A stretch of 64,000 bases of DNA from Clostridiaceae bacterium Marseille-Q4149 (GCA_018228685.1 CP073691.1:2728001-2792000), one strand, 5' to 3'. Positions 32,718 to 43,104 are shown, counted from the stretch's first letter. The notes: generated by a model not told the origin, from the letters alone. Numbers and translations: made by a program.

Positions 32718-33706
32718 ATGAAACACTTACCTAAAAGTACACTTACGGAAATATTGAATGACCCATACGGATTTACTTACAAAGAAATGTCGGAAGTAAT
32801 TGGAGAGGATAAAGCAAGAGCCTTATATGCGGAATTGTATAAACAGCCATTTCACAAAAAAATCTATCAATATCAACAAAAAAAGTCTATAAAAGTAGCG
32901 ATACTGAAAAGTATGTTTATGAATTGAAAGACAACAGGTATATCGAAACGGTTTTTATTAAACGGCGAGATGGTGGGACTGTTTGCGTAAGTACGCAAGT
33001 TGGTTGTTCTGTTGGCTGTATTTTTTGTGAGTCCGGACGCAATGGTTTCGTTCGTAATCTAACACCATCTGAAATTGTGCAACAGGTCATATTGATACGT
33101 CAAAAAGTAAATCGTATCGTTTTTATGGGAATGGGAGAACCTTTATTCAATTACGACAACTTGATTGCAGCAATCCATATTCTTCGAGATAGAAATGGAC
33201 TTAACTTTCCAACCGACGGCATTACCGTATCAACAGTTGGTCCAGTTAATCAATTAAAAAAATTGCGCGAAGAACATCTAAAAATTCAGTTGACAATATC
33301 TTTACATGCAGCAACACAGGCTGCGAGAAACTGCATCATTCCTCATATGCACATGTACGCTATTGAAGATGTTGTTAAGCAAGCATTGTCCTATTCACAA
33401 AGGCATAATCGAAAAGTGGTATTTGCGTATTTGCTTTTACCAGGTATAAATGACCGTTCCTCAGATATAAGGCAACTTGCAAAATGGTTTAAGGGCAAAA
33501 ATGTTATGATTAACGTGCTGCAATACAACCCGACGAGTAATTCAAAAATTAGAGCACCACAAAAACAAGAAATGGTTGCGTTCAAACATCAATTAGAGCA
33601 AACAGGACTTGAAGTTACCATGAGAGTTTCTCATGGTAGAGAGATTAAAGCAGCTTGTGGACAGTTAGCTAATACATATAATAAAGCCAAAAAACAACAA
33701 AAATAA
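32718..33706 (+). CDS. RlmN/Cfr-like radical-SAM 23S rRNA methyltransferase, split by a -1 frameshift
   Basis: Two frames make one 329-residue protein. Frame one (32718-32885 and on to a stop at 32925) starts MKHLPKSTLTEILNDPYGFT. Frame two continues KYVYELKDNRYIETVFIKRR. The C-terminal part has the radical-SAM CX3CX2C motif in VSTQVGCSVGCIFC, the nearby Cys in GGTVC, SAM-binding FMGMGEPLFNY and the methyl-carrying Cys in KAACGQLANTY. RlmN/Cfr enzymes modify A2503 of 23S rRNA; Cfr confers resistance to phenicols, lincosamides, oxazolidinones and others. Which type this is cannot be settled by eye. The switch point contains the slippery heptamer A AAA AAG in register, so expression may be by programmed frameshifting; a plain mutation is the alternative. 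Confidence 0.8.
32879..32885 (+). promoter_or_regulatory. A AAA AAG slippery heptamer at the frame switch
   Basis: In the first frame the codons are CAA AAA AAG, giving A AAA AAG in the register used by bacterial dnaX. Slipping back one base yields KKVYKSSDTEKYVYELKDNR, joining both frames without a stop. Confidence 0.55.
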
Positions 33707-33737
33707 TTTAATTAAAAGAGCCAGACGCACAGACGCA

Positions 33738-33786
33738 GAGCCGATAATATGCAGTTTGAAATACTGCTGTTATCGGCTCTTTTTTG
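33738..33786 (+). terminator. Terminator after the RlmN/Cfr-like gene
   Basis: GAGCCGATAA pairs with TTATCGGCTC, then TTTTTT. Confidence 0.85.
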
Positions 33787-33956
33787 ATTTAATTTGTGCC
33801 CCCAATAACCATATTGGAGCAAAATCAGAACTGTTGCTTGTCGTTCTTTGATTTCCGCAGCAGCTTTGAAAAACCAAAGCCGCCGTTTCTTTTTATCTTC
33901 TAATGAAATGACGCGGTATCACTGTTAAAAGCGGCGGCTAAAAGGAGGTAGCCGCC

Positions 33957-34067
33957 ATGAAGCACATACCATATCGACAAAATCCGACGGTCATTGACAC
34001 ATCAAAAAAAGCCCGACCACCGCCGGGGAAAACTACGTCTATCAATATGAACTGTCTAATCATCTGA
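33957..34067 (+). CDS. 36-residue leader-like peptide
   Basis: MKHIPYRQNPTVIDTSKKAR ... NMNCLII, after AAAAGGAGGT at ideal spacing. It precedes a hairpin (34087-34116) and the sigma-factor gene, so it may be a leader peptide. The rest of 33707-34242 shows the operon terminator and AT-rich sequence only. Confidence 0.5.
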   Translation: MKHIPYRQNPTVIDTSKKARPPPGKTTSINMNCLII

Positions 34068-34086
34068 ATACCGCTTACAATACCTA

Positions 34087-34116
34087 TACGTCTGTCCGGG
34101 CTTTTCGGACAGGCGT
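34087..34116 (+). terminator. Hairpin in the leader of the sigma-factor gene
   Basis: CTGTCCG pairs with CGGACAG (extended by TACG/CGTA), followed by TTTT. Possible attenuator. Confidence 0.55.
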
Positions 34117-34242
34117 ATTTTGCTGCTCAAAAAATTTTTTGAAAAAAATCCGAAAATCTTCGGCGTTTTTTTCAAAAGGCAGTATTGCCCCGCGAAAAGG
34201 GGGAAGCACCACCAACTTTCCAACGAGAAAGGGGGTGAGAAT

Positions 34243-34674
34243 GTGGAACCTAATCGCAGGGAGTTTATAAAACAGTGCGCTTTCCAGAAGTTTTGTAATA
34301 CGGTACTGCACAATGAAGCGTGTGACGCTCACAAAGAGCTGCACAGGCATAAGGCAAGGGAGATTACCTTTTCCGACTTGACCTTAGAAGAAGCGCGGCA
34401 GCTTCATACCTTTGATGAATATTTCAAAGGGGAAATCGCCTTTGAAAGAGCCGGGAAGAAAATCACGCCGAAGCTGCTTCTTGAAGCAATCCGTACTTTG
34501 CCGGAAGAAAAGCGCAAAGCCGTACTCCTGTACTATTTCGAGGGAATGAACGACACCGAGATTGCGGAGCTGTTCGATACGTCGAGAAGCACGATACAGT
34601 ACAGGCGGACAAGCTCTTTTGAGCTGCTAAAAAAATATCTGGAGGAAAATGCTGATGAATGGGACGAATGGTAA
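34243..34674 (+). CDS. Sigma-70 region 4-type RNA polymerase sigma factor
   Basis: 143 residues from a GTG after AAAGGGGGTGAGA. N-terminal EFIKQCAFQKFCNTVLHNEA, then LLEAIRTLPEEKRKAVLLYY and the region 4 helix-turn-helix FEGMNDTEIAELFDTSRSTI. Sigma-like proteins of this type regulate transfer genes in Tn916-like and Tn1549-like elements. A longer start at 34120 lacks a ribosome binding site. It overlaps the next gene, an HTH_16 protein, which usually accompanies it. Confidence 0.83.
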   Translation: MEPNRREFIKQCAFQKFCNTVLHNEACDAHKELHRHKAREITFSDLTLEEARQLHTFDEYFKGEIAFERAGKKITPKLLLEAIRTLPEEKRKAVLLYYFEGMNDTEIAELFDTSRSTIQYRRTSSFELLKKYLEENADEWDEW

Positions 34675-34915
34675 CGAACCCGGCTACCCGGAAAAAGCCC
34701 TTGTTTCCTATCCTGTCATTTTGGCAGCGACAAAGGGCGACCCGGACGCTATGAAGATTGTCTTGCAGCATTTCAGCGGCTACATAGCCCGCCTCTCCAT
34801 GCGGAAGCTGTACGACGAGCGCGGGAACGTCTATTTTGGCGTAGACCACGACATTCGGGAACGGCTGCAAGCAAAACTGATGATGGCTGTCCTCACCTTT
34901 AAGGCAGAGGAATAA
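34649..34915 (+). CDS. HTH_16 protein, partner of the sigma factor
   Basis: 88 residues: KALVSYPVILAATKGDPDAM, KIVLQHFSGYIARLSMRKLY then DHDIRERLQAKLMMAVLTFK. This is the region 2-like helix-turn-helix family found after the sigma gene in such elements; the two may together replace a full sigma factor. ATG at 34649 or 34655 (GGAGG 10-16 bases upstream). Confidence 0.82.
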   Translation: MLMNGTNGNEPGYPEKALVSYPVILAATKGDPDAMKIVLQHFSGYIARLSMRKLYDERGNVYFGVDHDIRERLQAKLMMAVLTFKAEE

Positions 34916-35389
34916 ACCGCAGCGGCGGGACGCTTTCTCTCTCCCCCTTTTCCGTTCCGCTGCTGACGCGGCAGCAAAGCCATTCTGAACCTTGACAAAG
35001 AAAGCGGCGCAAGATAACGGCGGCGCAGCATAGGGCAAATCGGATACGTTCCTTTTGCGCCGAGCCATACGGTGGGTGCGCCATGACGCTATCCGGGTGA
35101 GGTTATCCCCGCCCGGACAGCCGAGCGACCAACACCGCGCCGGAAAGCAAGTGTAGCGGCTTGCGGGCGACGACACGCAAAATATACAATGATACTTCCT
35201 TACAGCCACAGTCCGAGCGTTAAGAGCGTCGCAGGCAATGGGTAGGGCTGCATGAGAACCATGCCGGGGTGAAATTCCCATGAGGTTATGCTAATAACCG
35301 TCCGATTAAAGCCTTTGTTTTCTTGAATAGTGGACTTGCTGCTATTCATAGACTGTATTATATGTTTGCGAAAGAAAGGGGGATTTTCT
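34916..35389. other. Noncoding stretch
   Basis: GC-rich then AT-rich sequence between the sigma module and the recombinase module. I see no gene, no strong hairpin and no RNA I can name. Confidence 0.4.
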
Positions 35390-35557
35390 TTGACGCAAAA
35401 CCAGACGCCCGTTACCACAACGGAGCATAAAATCGGAAAAGTTACTTACCTTGTATGTTCGTCCGCAAGTGAACGCGCAACGGACACACTGGATAAAAAG
35501 ATAAAGAAGCTCATTCGCAAGGACATGGAGCTGAACCCCGCAAACGCCCGGAAATAG
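35390..35557 (+). CDS. TnpW-like transposon protein
   Basis: 55 residues from a TTG after AAAGGGGG: LTQNQTPVTTTEHKIGKVTY then ERATDTLDKKIKKLIRKDME. The KIGKxTY ... LDxKIKxLI pattern fits TnpW-type proteins that accompany TnpX recombinases. Role unknown. Confidence 0.7.
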   Translation: MTQNQTPVTTTEHKIGKVTYLVCSSASERATDTLDKKIKKLIRKDMELNPANARK

Positions 35558-35612
35558 GGCGTTTCTTCACATTTTATACATGACACAGGCAGCGGTATGT
35601 GGTATAATATAG

Positions 35613-37334
<1,722 letters not shown>

Positions 37335-37347
37335 CATACATCAAAAA

Positions 37348-37394
37348 GAGGTAAGATAACACCCTCTGCAAAAAAGGTATCGTTATCTTACCTC
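37348..37394. terminator. Hairpin overlapping the right end of the outer element
   Basis: GAGGTAAGATAAC at 37348-37360 pairs perfectly with GTTATCTTACCTC at 37382-37394, the latter being part of the right terminal repeat. It can serve as terminator for the recombinase gene and as a paired recombinase-binding site. Confidence 0.7.
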
Positions 37395-37395
37395 A
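37377..37395 (-). repeat. Right terminal inverted repeat of the outer element
   Basis: On the minus strand TGAGGTAAGATAACGATAC, 17 of 19 identical to the left repeat at 11581-11599. Confidence 0.85.
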
Positions 37396-37401
37396 ACAAA
37401 G

Positions 37402-37482
37402 TTGGTTCCCGAATATCCGTCGTCCTCGTCGTAGTGGCGGATGGCTGTATAGCCGTGATCCCGGCAATACTTTTCTAAAATC
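37402..37482 (-). pseudogene. Large serine recombinase, 5' fragment (target gene of the outer element)
   Basis: On the minus strand reads QKRILEKYCRDHGYTAIRHY then DEDDGYSGTN, the stretch of the resolvase domain that precedes the NRPGFQRML found at 11579. Together they show that the outer element sits in this gene. Its own start is missing; it is joined to a DUF4238 gene in another frame. Confidence 0.8.
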
Positions 37483-38424
37483 CGCTTCTGGTATTTGGTA
37501 GTACTCAAATATTGATTCTGTACCAAATCGAATAATGGAGTGCAGGCTTCCTTTAATGGGCAATTCTTCTACCGGAGGCTTTGGTGTTCGAAATTCTCTG
37601 CCCATGCGTTTGGCGTAATCGGCATCAACACCTGAACCCCAATAAATCGCTTCATATGCATTTTGCGCAAACATTTTATTGAGTTCGTTTACTTGATTTT
37701 TGGATTTAATTGTAATATTGAAACCATCCTCACTTTTCTCATCGTACACTTCTGGATCGCAAAGGCAAAAACACACAGTTGGACTTAGAGGAAGAAAAAT
37801 GATAGTACCTCCAGTACCTAAACCATAGTTAATTCTATAATTCCTACGCGCATAGAGAAGGTTATACAACGTGACCGGATTATCAGAAATAATAAAGCCA
37901 CGACCGGATTCGTTTATGATTGTCAATGGCTTTAGATCGACCAAAATATCAAAACATTCGTTCGCTACAGCGATGGAGATTTTATTGGGAGTATCGTAGT
38001 CAGCAAAGAATTCTTCGCGACTAACTGCAAGCTTTCCTCCGGATGCTTCTGTTTCATCGAGCATCATTCTAAAATTATCAAGTAATGAACGATAAGCGTC
38101 TGCTATTTTTAGCTGTTCTTACTAATGAAATCTGTACAAAGTGAAGGAGGAGCAGGTAGTATTCCAATGGTTCTGTACACTCTGTGTCGTCCTCAACCAA
38201 TAGATATCTCACCACCTGAGACCATTTTCCTTCACATTTGGACAGCCACTCTTCTATAACGCCATCTCTTCCATACATATAGTCCCGATAGGCTACTTGT
38301 TTAATTGACGCATGCTCGACTACCCTGAAACCGGATTTTCTGAGCATACCAAGGCTTTTTTATTTTTGGAGAAGTTCTCTAAATAGAATCTTGGAACATA
38401 GTGTTGATCTTTTTTGTTCTGCAT
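37480..38424 (-). pseudogene. DUF4238 family gene, two frameshifts and lost end
   Basis: From the ATG at 38424 the first frame reads MQNKKDQHYVPRFYLENFSK, the DUF4238 opening HYVPRFYL. It then shifts to the frame reading RVVEHASIKQVAYRDYMYGR and EEWLSKCEGKWSQVVRYLLV, and again to GGKLAVSREEFFADYD and DLKPLTIINESGRGFIISDN with the late motif PLSPTVCFCLCDP. DUF4238 proteins are about 300 residues with unknown function, sometimes near defence genes. The last residues run into the recombinase fragment. Not functional. Confidence 0.75.
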
Positions 38425-38544
38425 AAGATCACTCTTTTCTGTAAAGAGAAGTAGCCGCATGGGAATACTCCCACACGGCTACCTTGGTAGCACAAAGACC
38501 TACCGTTGATTAATTATAGTACATAGCGGAACAAATTACAAGAA

Positions 38545-38572
38545 AACATCGAATTATCACATTTTTTGCCAT
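38545..38572 (+). repeat. 28-bp direct repeat, left of the IS
   Basis: A 28-bp sequence beginning AACATCGAATTATCACATTT, repeated identically at 39622-39649 on the other side of the transposase. Confidence 0.85.
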
Positions 38573-39621
38573 GTAGGACTACAATACATCTTGGGCAATT
38601 GAATAAAAAGGGTATGAGGAATAGGGCCTCATGTGTTAAAGTTAAGCTACCACACAAAACTTTCCGAAAGGAGACCATATTCCTCATGAGTAAGAGTATA
38701 ACACAGGACATGGCCTACAGGCAATCCCTAATGAAGTACGCAGAAAAGTACGGCGTCAGCCGCGCCAGCCGGAAATACAACAAAAGCCGGTCGTACATCT
38801 ACTTCTGGAAGCAGCGCTGGGACGGTAGTGTGGCGTCTCTGGCCTGCCAGTCCAGACGGCCTCACAGCCACCCCAACCAGCACACGGAGGCCGAGCTAAA
38901 GCTCATCCGCGATATGCGCCGCCGCAATCCGTTGCTGGGCATGATCGAGCTGTGGCACCGTCTGCGGAAGCGCGGCTACACCCGTTGTCCAGAGAGTTTG
39001 TTCCGCGTTATGCGCAAAATGGGCCTGTTTCCGGCCGATAAGCCCAAAAATCCGTACAAGCCAAAGCCTTACGAGCAGATGGCCTATCCCGGCCAGCGTG
39101 TGCAGGTGGATGTCAAGGTCGTTCCCCGCCGCTGTATCGCAGATCCGGAGCTTCGCCTGTTCCAGTACACCGCCATCGATGAGTTCACGAGGCTGCGTTT
39201 CCTGGCGGCCTACCCGGAGCAGTCCACCTATTCCTCGGCGGACTTCCTGCGCAGGCTGCGGGCGTGGTACGCCCGCAGAGGCATAGAAGTGGAGTGTGTC
39301 CAGACGGACAACGGTTTCGAGTTTACCAACCGCTTCTCCAACAGTAAGCGCGATCTGCCCACACTGTTCGAGAAAACTGCCACCGAGCTGGGCATCCGTC
39401 ACAAACTGATCCGGCCCTACACGCCGCGCCACAACGGCAAGGTGGAGCGCAGCCACCGCGAGGATCAGAAACGCTTCTATTCCTGCCATTCGTTCTACTC
39501 ACTCGACGACTTTACTAAGCAGCTTGCCGTCCATAACCGCCGCGCCAACAACTTACCCATGAGACCCCTCCGCTGGCTCTCGGCTAATGAGTTCGCTGTC
39601 CAATATGTTTGACAAACCTAC
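38573..39621 (+). mobile_element. IS481-like insertion sequence (1049 bp)
   Basis: Starts GTAGGACTACAATACATCTT and ends, read from the other strand, GTAGGTTTGTCAAACATATT: imperfect terminal repeats with GTAGG, ACAT and TTGG in register. A single transposase gene fills it. Flanked by 28-bp direct repeats, long for a target duplication. Confidence 0.75.
38686..39612 (+). CDS. DDE transposase (IS481/rve type)
   Basis: 308 residues from MSKSITQDMAYRQSLMKYAE (ATG at 38686, GAAAGGAGA upstream). Helix-turn-helix YGVSRASRKYNKSRSYIYFW and an HTH_32-like region at about 60-110 precede a retroviral-type integrase core. Catalytic residues are seen in QRVQVDVKVVPRRC, FQYTAIDEFTRLRFLAAYPE, QTDNGFEFTN and HNGKVERSHREDQKRFYSCH. 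Looks complete. Confidence 0.9.
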   Translation: MSKSITQDMAYRQSLMKYAEKYGVSRASRKYNKSRSYIYFWKQRWDGSVASLACQSRRPHSHPNQHTEAELKLIRDMRRRNPLLGMIELWHRLRKRGYTRCPESLFRVMRKMGLFPADKPKNPYKPKPYEQMAYPGQRVQVDVKVVPRRCIADPELRLFQYTAIDEFTRLRFLAAYPEQSTYSSADFLRRLRAWYARRGIEVECVQTDNGFEFTNRFSNSKRDLPTLFEKTATELGIRHKLIRPYTPRHNGKVERSHREDQKRFYSCHSFYSLDDFTKQLAVHNRRANNLPMRPLRWLSANEFAVQYV

Positions 39622-39649
39622 AACATCGAATTATCACATTTTTTGCCAT
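39622..39649 (+). repeat. 28-bp direct repeat, right of the IS
   Basis: Identical to 38545-38572. Confidence 0.85.
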
Positions 39650-39695
39650 AGCGACACTCCTCAAATTCTGCGCCGCAATAGACAATGAGTCATGA

Positions 39696-39933
39696 CCGCC
39701 GGCTAAGCCGGTGGCTTGATTAGGCCCTATAAGGGCCTTTTACTGGCACGCATCTTAAGATGCTACGAATAATTTGCCAGCCGCATTACCCGCCCCGCAG
39801 CCCGTAAACGGGCGATGCTTCTTCTACTTCGCGTTTGAAGGAATCGGAAGATTCCTCCCTATTCGCTCGCTGCGCTCGATGCTTGAAGCTAAAGCTTTTT
39901 TGCGGGATACCTCCACCGGCAGAGCCGGCGGTT
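39696..39933 (-). mobile_element. Nonautonomous IS200-derived palindromic element
   Basis: 39696-39739 matches the reverse complement of the right-end hairpin region of the IS200/IS605 copy at 9848-9891 (38 of 44 by hand count). 39913-39931 carries the counterpart of its left hairpin (CCGGCAGAGCCGG in both). No transposase lies between, so this is a 240-bp miniature derivative in reverse orientation. A 14-bp palindrome GCATCTTAAGATGC lies inside at 39750. Confidence 0.6.
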
Positions 39934-39950
39934 TCCGAAGCAAATAAGAA

Positions 39951-39985
39951 AAACCCTCTGAAATCAACCGATTTCAGAGGGTTTT
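39951..39985. terminator. Bidirectional terminator next to the tRNA-like end
   Basis: CCCTCTGAAATC pairs with GATTTCAGAGGG, with T and A runs on the two sides. Confidence 0.8.
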
Positions 39986-40028
39986 GGTCCGAGTGGGGCG
40001 ACTCGAACGCCCGGTCTCTTGAACCCAA
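39985..40028 (-). other. tRNA-like 3' end (attachment-site remnant?)
   Basis: On the minus strand the sequence ends GGGCG-TTCGAGT-CGCCC, then CACTCGG-A-CCA: a good T-arm and acceptor 3' strand with encoded CCA, followed by a terminator. The 5' half that should pair with CACTCGG is not found upstream. This fits a tRNA 3' end left behind by an integration event. The tRNA type cannot be told. Confidence 0.45.
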
Positions 40029-40164
40029 AGGGATGCTGAACACTTTTTTCGCTCGTTTATAGCGATTTTCGGCACTTTTTAATTTGTTTCACTTACTCTT
40101 TGACGCTCTTATCTCCGCTGTTTCCGGGTGTTCCAGAGCCGTCTGTGGTAATCTATGTGGTCAA

Positions 40165-40221
40165 AAACGCTTCCCACCCGGTTTTCGGCGAAGATTCACC
40201 GATGCCGGATGGGAAGCGTTT
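40165..40221 (+). terminator. Large hairpin
   Basis: AAACGCTTCCC pairs with GGGAAGCGTTT, with more pairing inside (CCCGG/CCGG). Lies upstream of the small basic gene at 40263; it may be a terminator or attenuator. The stretch 40029-40164 holds nothing else I can support. Confidence 0.6.
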
Positions 40222-40262
40222 CTCGTTGCTGTTGGCTGCATTGTAACTCTGAGGAGGGTGTT

Positions 40263-40415
40263 ATGCAAGTGATTTCTGCGCGGACGGCAGCTCAAATGTT
40301 GAGCCGCAATAAACCTGCTAAAAAGTCAAGCCCTAATTCAAAGAAAAGTTATAGGCAGAAAAAGAGTATAGCAAAGCAGAGACGGCAAAACGGAACGCTT
40401 GGCCGCCTCAAATAA
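40263..40415 (+). CDS. Small very basic protein, 50 residues
   Basis: MQVISARTAAQMLSRNKPAK then a Lys/Arg-rich tail (KKSYRQKKSIAKQRRQNGTL). GAGGAGG 5 bases before the ATG. No known family; could bind nucleic acid. Confidence 0.5.
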   Translation: MQVISARTAAQMLSRNKPAKKSSPNSKKSYRQKKSIAKQRRQNGTLGRLK

Positions 40416-40433
40416 AGCATTGGAGATATCAGC

Positions 40434-41636
40434 TCATTCTATTGCCGGCAAGCTGCGGTAGAGCTCTGTGACCTTGCCATAATAGACTCGGAAGAACTTA
40501 TTCAGGCCCGCCACCATAGCGAGTTTACCACTCTTCCCCTCGCCGCGTTTTTTCTCAATGAATGTAAAGATCGGGTCGTTTGCCGGCTTGTGCATCACAT
40601 AGCTCTGCATGACTTCGTACCCGGTCTTACGCAGATAGCGATTTCCCCGCTTGGAGATATGCCGGTTATTCGCGCAGAATTTGCCGGACTGGTACGGCGG
40701 CGCATCGATGCCGGCGTATGCGATGAGAGCCCGCTTGCTGTGAAAGCGTCGGACATCTCCGATCTCCGCAATCAGGCGCGGAGCCAGCGTGTCCCCGATG
40801 CAGGGCATTTCGCGCACGAGAGAATATTCCGGCAGAGTCTTGGCGAGAGCTTGCATCTGTGTTAAAATAGCGTCACGGGACGCCTCCACTGTGTGGAGGA
40901 CTCGTATCGCTTCCGTAATGACGATCTGCGTGGATGGTGCATTGGGAAGCACAGGGATACCGTTTTGAGCTGTGGCAAAGATGAGCACTGCCATACGTTC
41001 GCAATTGCGGTATCCCTTTTTTTCAGCCCATTTGCAATAATCCTTCCGAAAGCGCGTTTCTCCCATTTCGAGGATGTGAGTGGTGTGACGATACCGCAGG
41101 ACAAAGTCCGAAAGCTTGTGCCGCCCTGCATGGTCGTTCATGAGCTCCTGCATACCGGGCAAAACCTGGTCACAGATGGCGTTAAAATCAACCTTTGCCT
41201 TGATCAGAAGGGAGGTCATCTGGTAATACTGCCGCGCCAGAAGCTGAAGCTCCCGATATGTATCCTCCGGCAGTTTGGTCGGTTGAAGCTCCTGCCAATA
41301 GGCCAAACCGTACAAAGCAATCTGCATAGCGTCGATTCGATCGGTCTTCACCTTGCGGATACTTTGTGAGCAAAACCGCTTCATCCGCAGCGAATTGACG
41401 ACGGAGACGAATATTCCGTTCTCCAACAAAGCAGCCACCACCGGGCAATGGTAGCTGCCGGTGCTTTCCAAAACGGCACGAACCTCTTCGCCGCTGTTGT
41501 GCAGCAGTAATACGAGCTCCGACATTCCTTCCCTTGTGTGCTGAACTTCAAACGGAGCGTACACGATTTCTCCCCCTGGCTTCATTCCGCACACGGTGCT
41601 TTTTCCTTTGGACACATCGATCCCGATACTGAGCAT
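40434..41636 (-). CDS. IS110-family transposase
   Basis: 400 residues from MLSIGIDVSKGKSTVCGMKP (ATG at 41636, GAAGGA upstream). The N-terminal RuvC-like DEDD domain shows the first Asp in GIDVSK, Glu in VRAVLESTGSYHCPV and Asp in KVKTDRIDAMQIA. The C-terminal transposase_20 part reads IGDTLAPRLIAEIGDVRRFH and AYAGIDAPPYQSGKF, with a Ser-containing NRHISKRGNRYLRKTGYEVM. IS110 elements lack terminal inverted repeats and are guided by an RNA from the noncoding ends; I could not delimit the ends. Confidence 0.92.
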   Translation of the reverse strand: MLSIGIDVSKGKSTVCGMKPGGEIVYAPFEVQHTREGMSELVLLLHNSGEEVRAVLESTGSYHCPVVAALLENGIFVSVVNSLRMKRFCSQSIRKVKTDRIDAMQIALYGLAYWQELQPTKLPEDTYRELQLLARQYYQMTSLLIKAKVDFNAICDQVLPGMQELMNDHAGRHKLSDFVLRYRHTTHILEMGETRFRKDYCKWAEKKGYRNCERMAVLIFATAQNGIPVLPNAPSTQIVITEAIRVLHTVEASRDAILTQMQALAKTLPEYSLVREMPCIGDTLAPRLIAEIGDVRRFHSKRALIAYAGIDAPPYQSGKFCANNRHISKRGNRYLRKTGYEVMQSYVMHKPANDPIFTFIEKKRGEGKSGKLAMVAGLNKFFRVYYGKVTELYRSLPAIE

Positions 41637-41839
41637 GGGCATTCCTTCTTTCCTGATAAAATATTGCAATGCTTCCGCACCGGCTTATTACGATTCAATT
41701 TGGTTCGTGACGCGCACGCGGCATAGCCGGAGCAACCTGCTCAATCGAATCTTTATAACAAGAGGGCGGAGGACTGTTTACAGCTCGAACGCTTAGCTCA
41801 CCAAAGAAACCGTCCATCCATTGCCCTCCCATTATAACA

Positions 41840-41894
41840 AAAATAAGCATAGCCTCCGAGGCTTCCTATCCGCTTCGGGTGCTATGCTTATTTT
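41840..41894. repeat. 14-bp perfect inverted repeat
   Basis: AAAATAAGCATAGC pairs with GCTATGCTTATTTT around a 27-base loop. It lies in the gene-free stretch 41637-42057 upstream of the IS110 gene and could be a terminator or part of the IS110 noncoding end. Confidence 0.6.
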
Positions 41895-42057
41895 GTACCA
41901 GACAAAGAATAGCATCACGCATTTGCTCTCTAAAGGTGAAACTCGCTTTCCCTCAATAACTATCGCATTCCCGTAATTTGAGGGGCATTTTAAGGGAAAG
42001 CATATTGAAATACGAGAATGCACTTGTTCATATGAGCGTCCGCTGTTTACACTCGCC

Positions 42058-42675
42058 TTACCCGAAGAAATACTGCTTCATATCTGAGACACTGCCATCT
42101 TTATCACAGAACCATTCGTAACCAGCGAGACAGTTCCGGCAGTGAGCAATTACATCAAATCCGCCAGGTGAATGCCGATTGTCAGCAATGCTCATGACCT
42201 CCAAGGGCTTCCCGCAGGCTGGGCACAGTCTGATTTTTCTTGCCTTACGAGTGACACGCTCTCTCTGCTCTGTCTCAAGTGCACCTAAAAGGTCATGCCA
42301 AAGATTCGGATTCGGCTCGTATTCTGCGTAATCTTCAAGATGCCGCCTAATCTCATCGGCAGCCAGTACGAGAAACTTATCATCCAGAAGCTGAATGTGA
42401 CGCTTGATATAATCAGCGACTACCATGGGCATACAAGTATTCCTGCCCATCGCATACCGCATTGCCGACAGCAGGATCAAGCGAAAGTCAGAGTCGCAGA
42501 TTGGGGCGAGCAGATCCTGAGAGAACAGCAGAAACTCCTTGCCATTATTCATACATACGCGCAGCGGTCGCTGTTCTTCCGTTACCAGATTCAGTAGACT
42601 GTTAGCTTGATCCTTCAGCTCATCAATAGTGATTGATTCGTAGTCCTGAAACGGGTTTACTTCATAATTCATCAT
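42058..42675 (-). CDS. Hypothetical protein with C-terminal zinc ribbon
   Basis: 205 residues from MMNYEVNPFQDYESITIDEL (ATG at 42675, TGGAGG 8 bases upstream). The N-terminal 140 residues are helical with no recognised family. The C-terminus has RLCPACGKPLEVMSIADNRH ... VIAHCRNCLAGYEWFC, two CxxC pairs forming a zinc ribbon. Divergent from the BREX operon; possibly an accessory or unrelated neighbour. Function unknown. Confidence 0.65.
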   Translation of the reverse strand: MMNYEVNPFQDYESITIDELKDQANSLLNLVTEEQRPLRVCMNNGKEFLLFSQDLLAPICDSDFRLILLSAMRYAMGRNTCMPMVVADYIKRHIQLLDDKFLVLAADEIRRHLEDYAEYEPNPNLWHDLLGALETEQRERVTRKARKIRLCPACGKPLEVMSIADNRHSPGGFDVIAHCRNCLAGYEWFCDKDGSVSDMKQYFFG

Positions 42676-42823
42676 TTGACCTCCAATCAGTTTGTCCTCG
42701 TTATGAGGTGTTGGCATTGTAGCTCTGACTGCCCGGAGGTTCAACCGTTTCTTTCACCTTGCGCCTAAATGTCGAGCAATTCCTGTAAAACGGTCATATT
42801 TACCCGAAGTCTAAGAGATTCTG

Positions 42824-42852
42824 TTGTATAGAAGCCTGCCTTGTGCTATAAT
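42824..42852 (+). promoter_or_regulatory. Promoter of the BREX operon
   Basis: TTGTAT and TATAAT with 17 bases between them, 42 bases before the XRE start. Confidence 0.65.
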
Positions 42853-42894
42853 ATAAATTAGATTTATTCTACATACTTTGCTGAGGTGAAAAGC

Positions 42895-43104
42895 ATGAAA
42901 GCAAGTTATAAAAAATTGTGGAAGCTGCTCGTTGACAAGGAAATGAGCAAGGGCGATCTTCATAAAGCATCAGGGCTTTCATCCAGCACGATGACCAAAC
43001 TTAGAAAGAGCGAAGATGTGTCAATGGAAGCTCTGCGCAAAATCTGTATTTGCCTCAACTGCAATATCGGTGACATTGTGGAGTTTGTGGACGAAAACAA
43101 ATAG
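42895..43104 (+). CDS. Small Cro/C1-type regulator heading the BREX operon
   Basis: 69 residues: KKLWKLLVDKEMSKGDLHKA, then SGLSSSTMTKLRKSEDVSME. Same family as 16301-16525. ATG at 42895 follows GAGGTG; a GTG at 42886 is too close to that site. First gene after the promoter and probably its autoregulator. Confidence 0.85.
   Translation: MKASYKKLWKLLVDKEMSKGDLHKASGLSSSTMTKLRKSEDVSMEALRKICICLNCNIGDIVEFVDENK

Noticed and set aside
41832..42023. 63-residue minus-strand frame between IS110 and the zinc-ribbon gene
   Set aside because: No ribosome binding site, no family, and it runs through a perfect inverted repeat.
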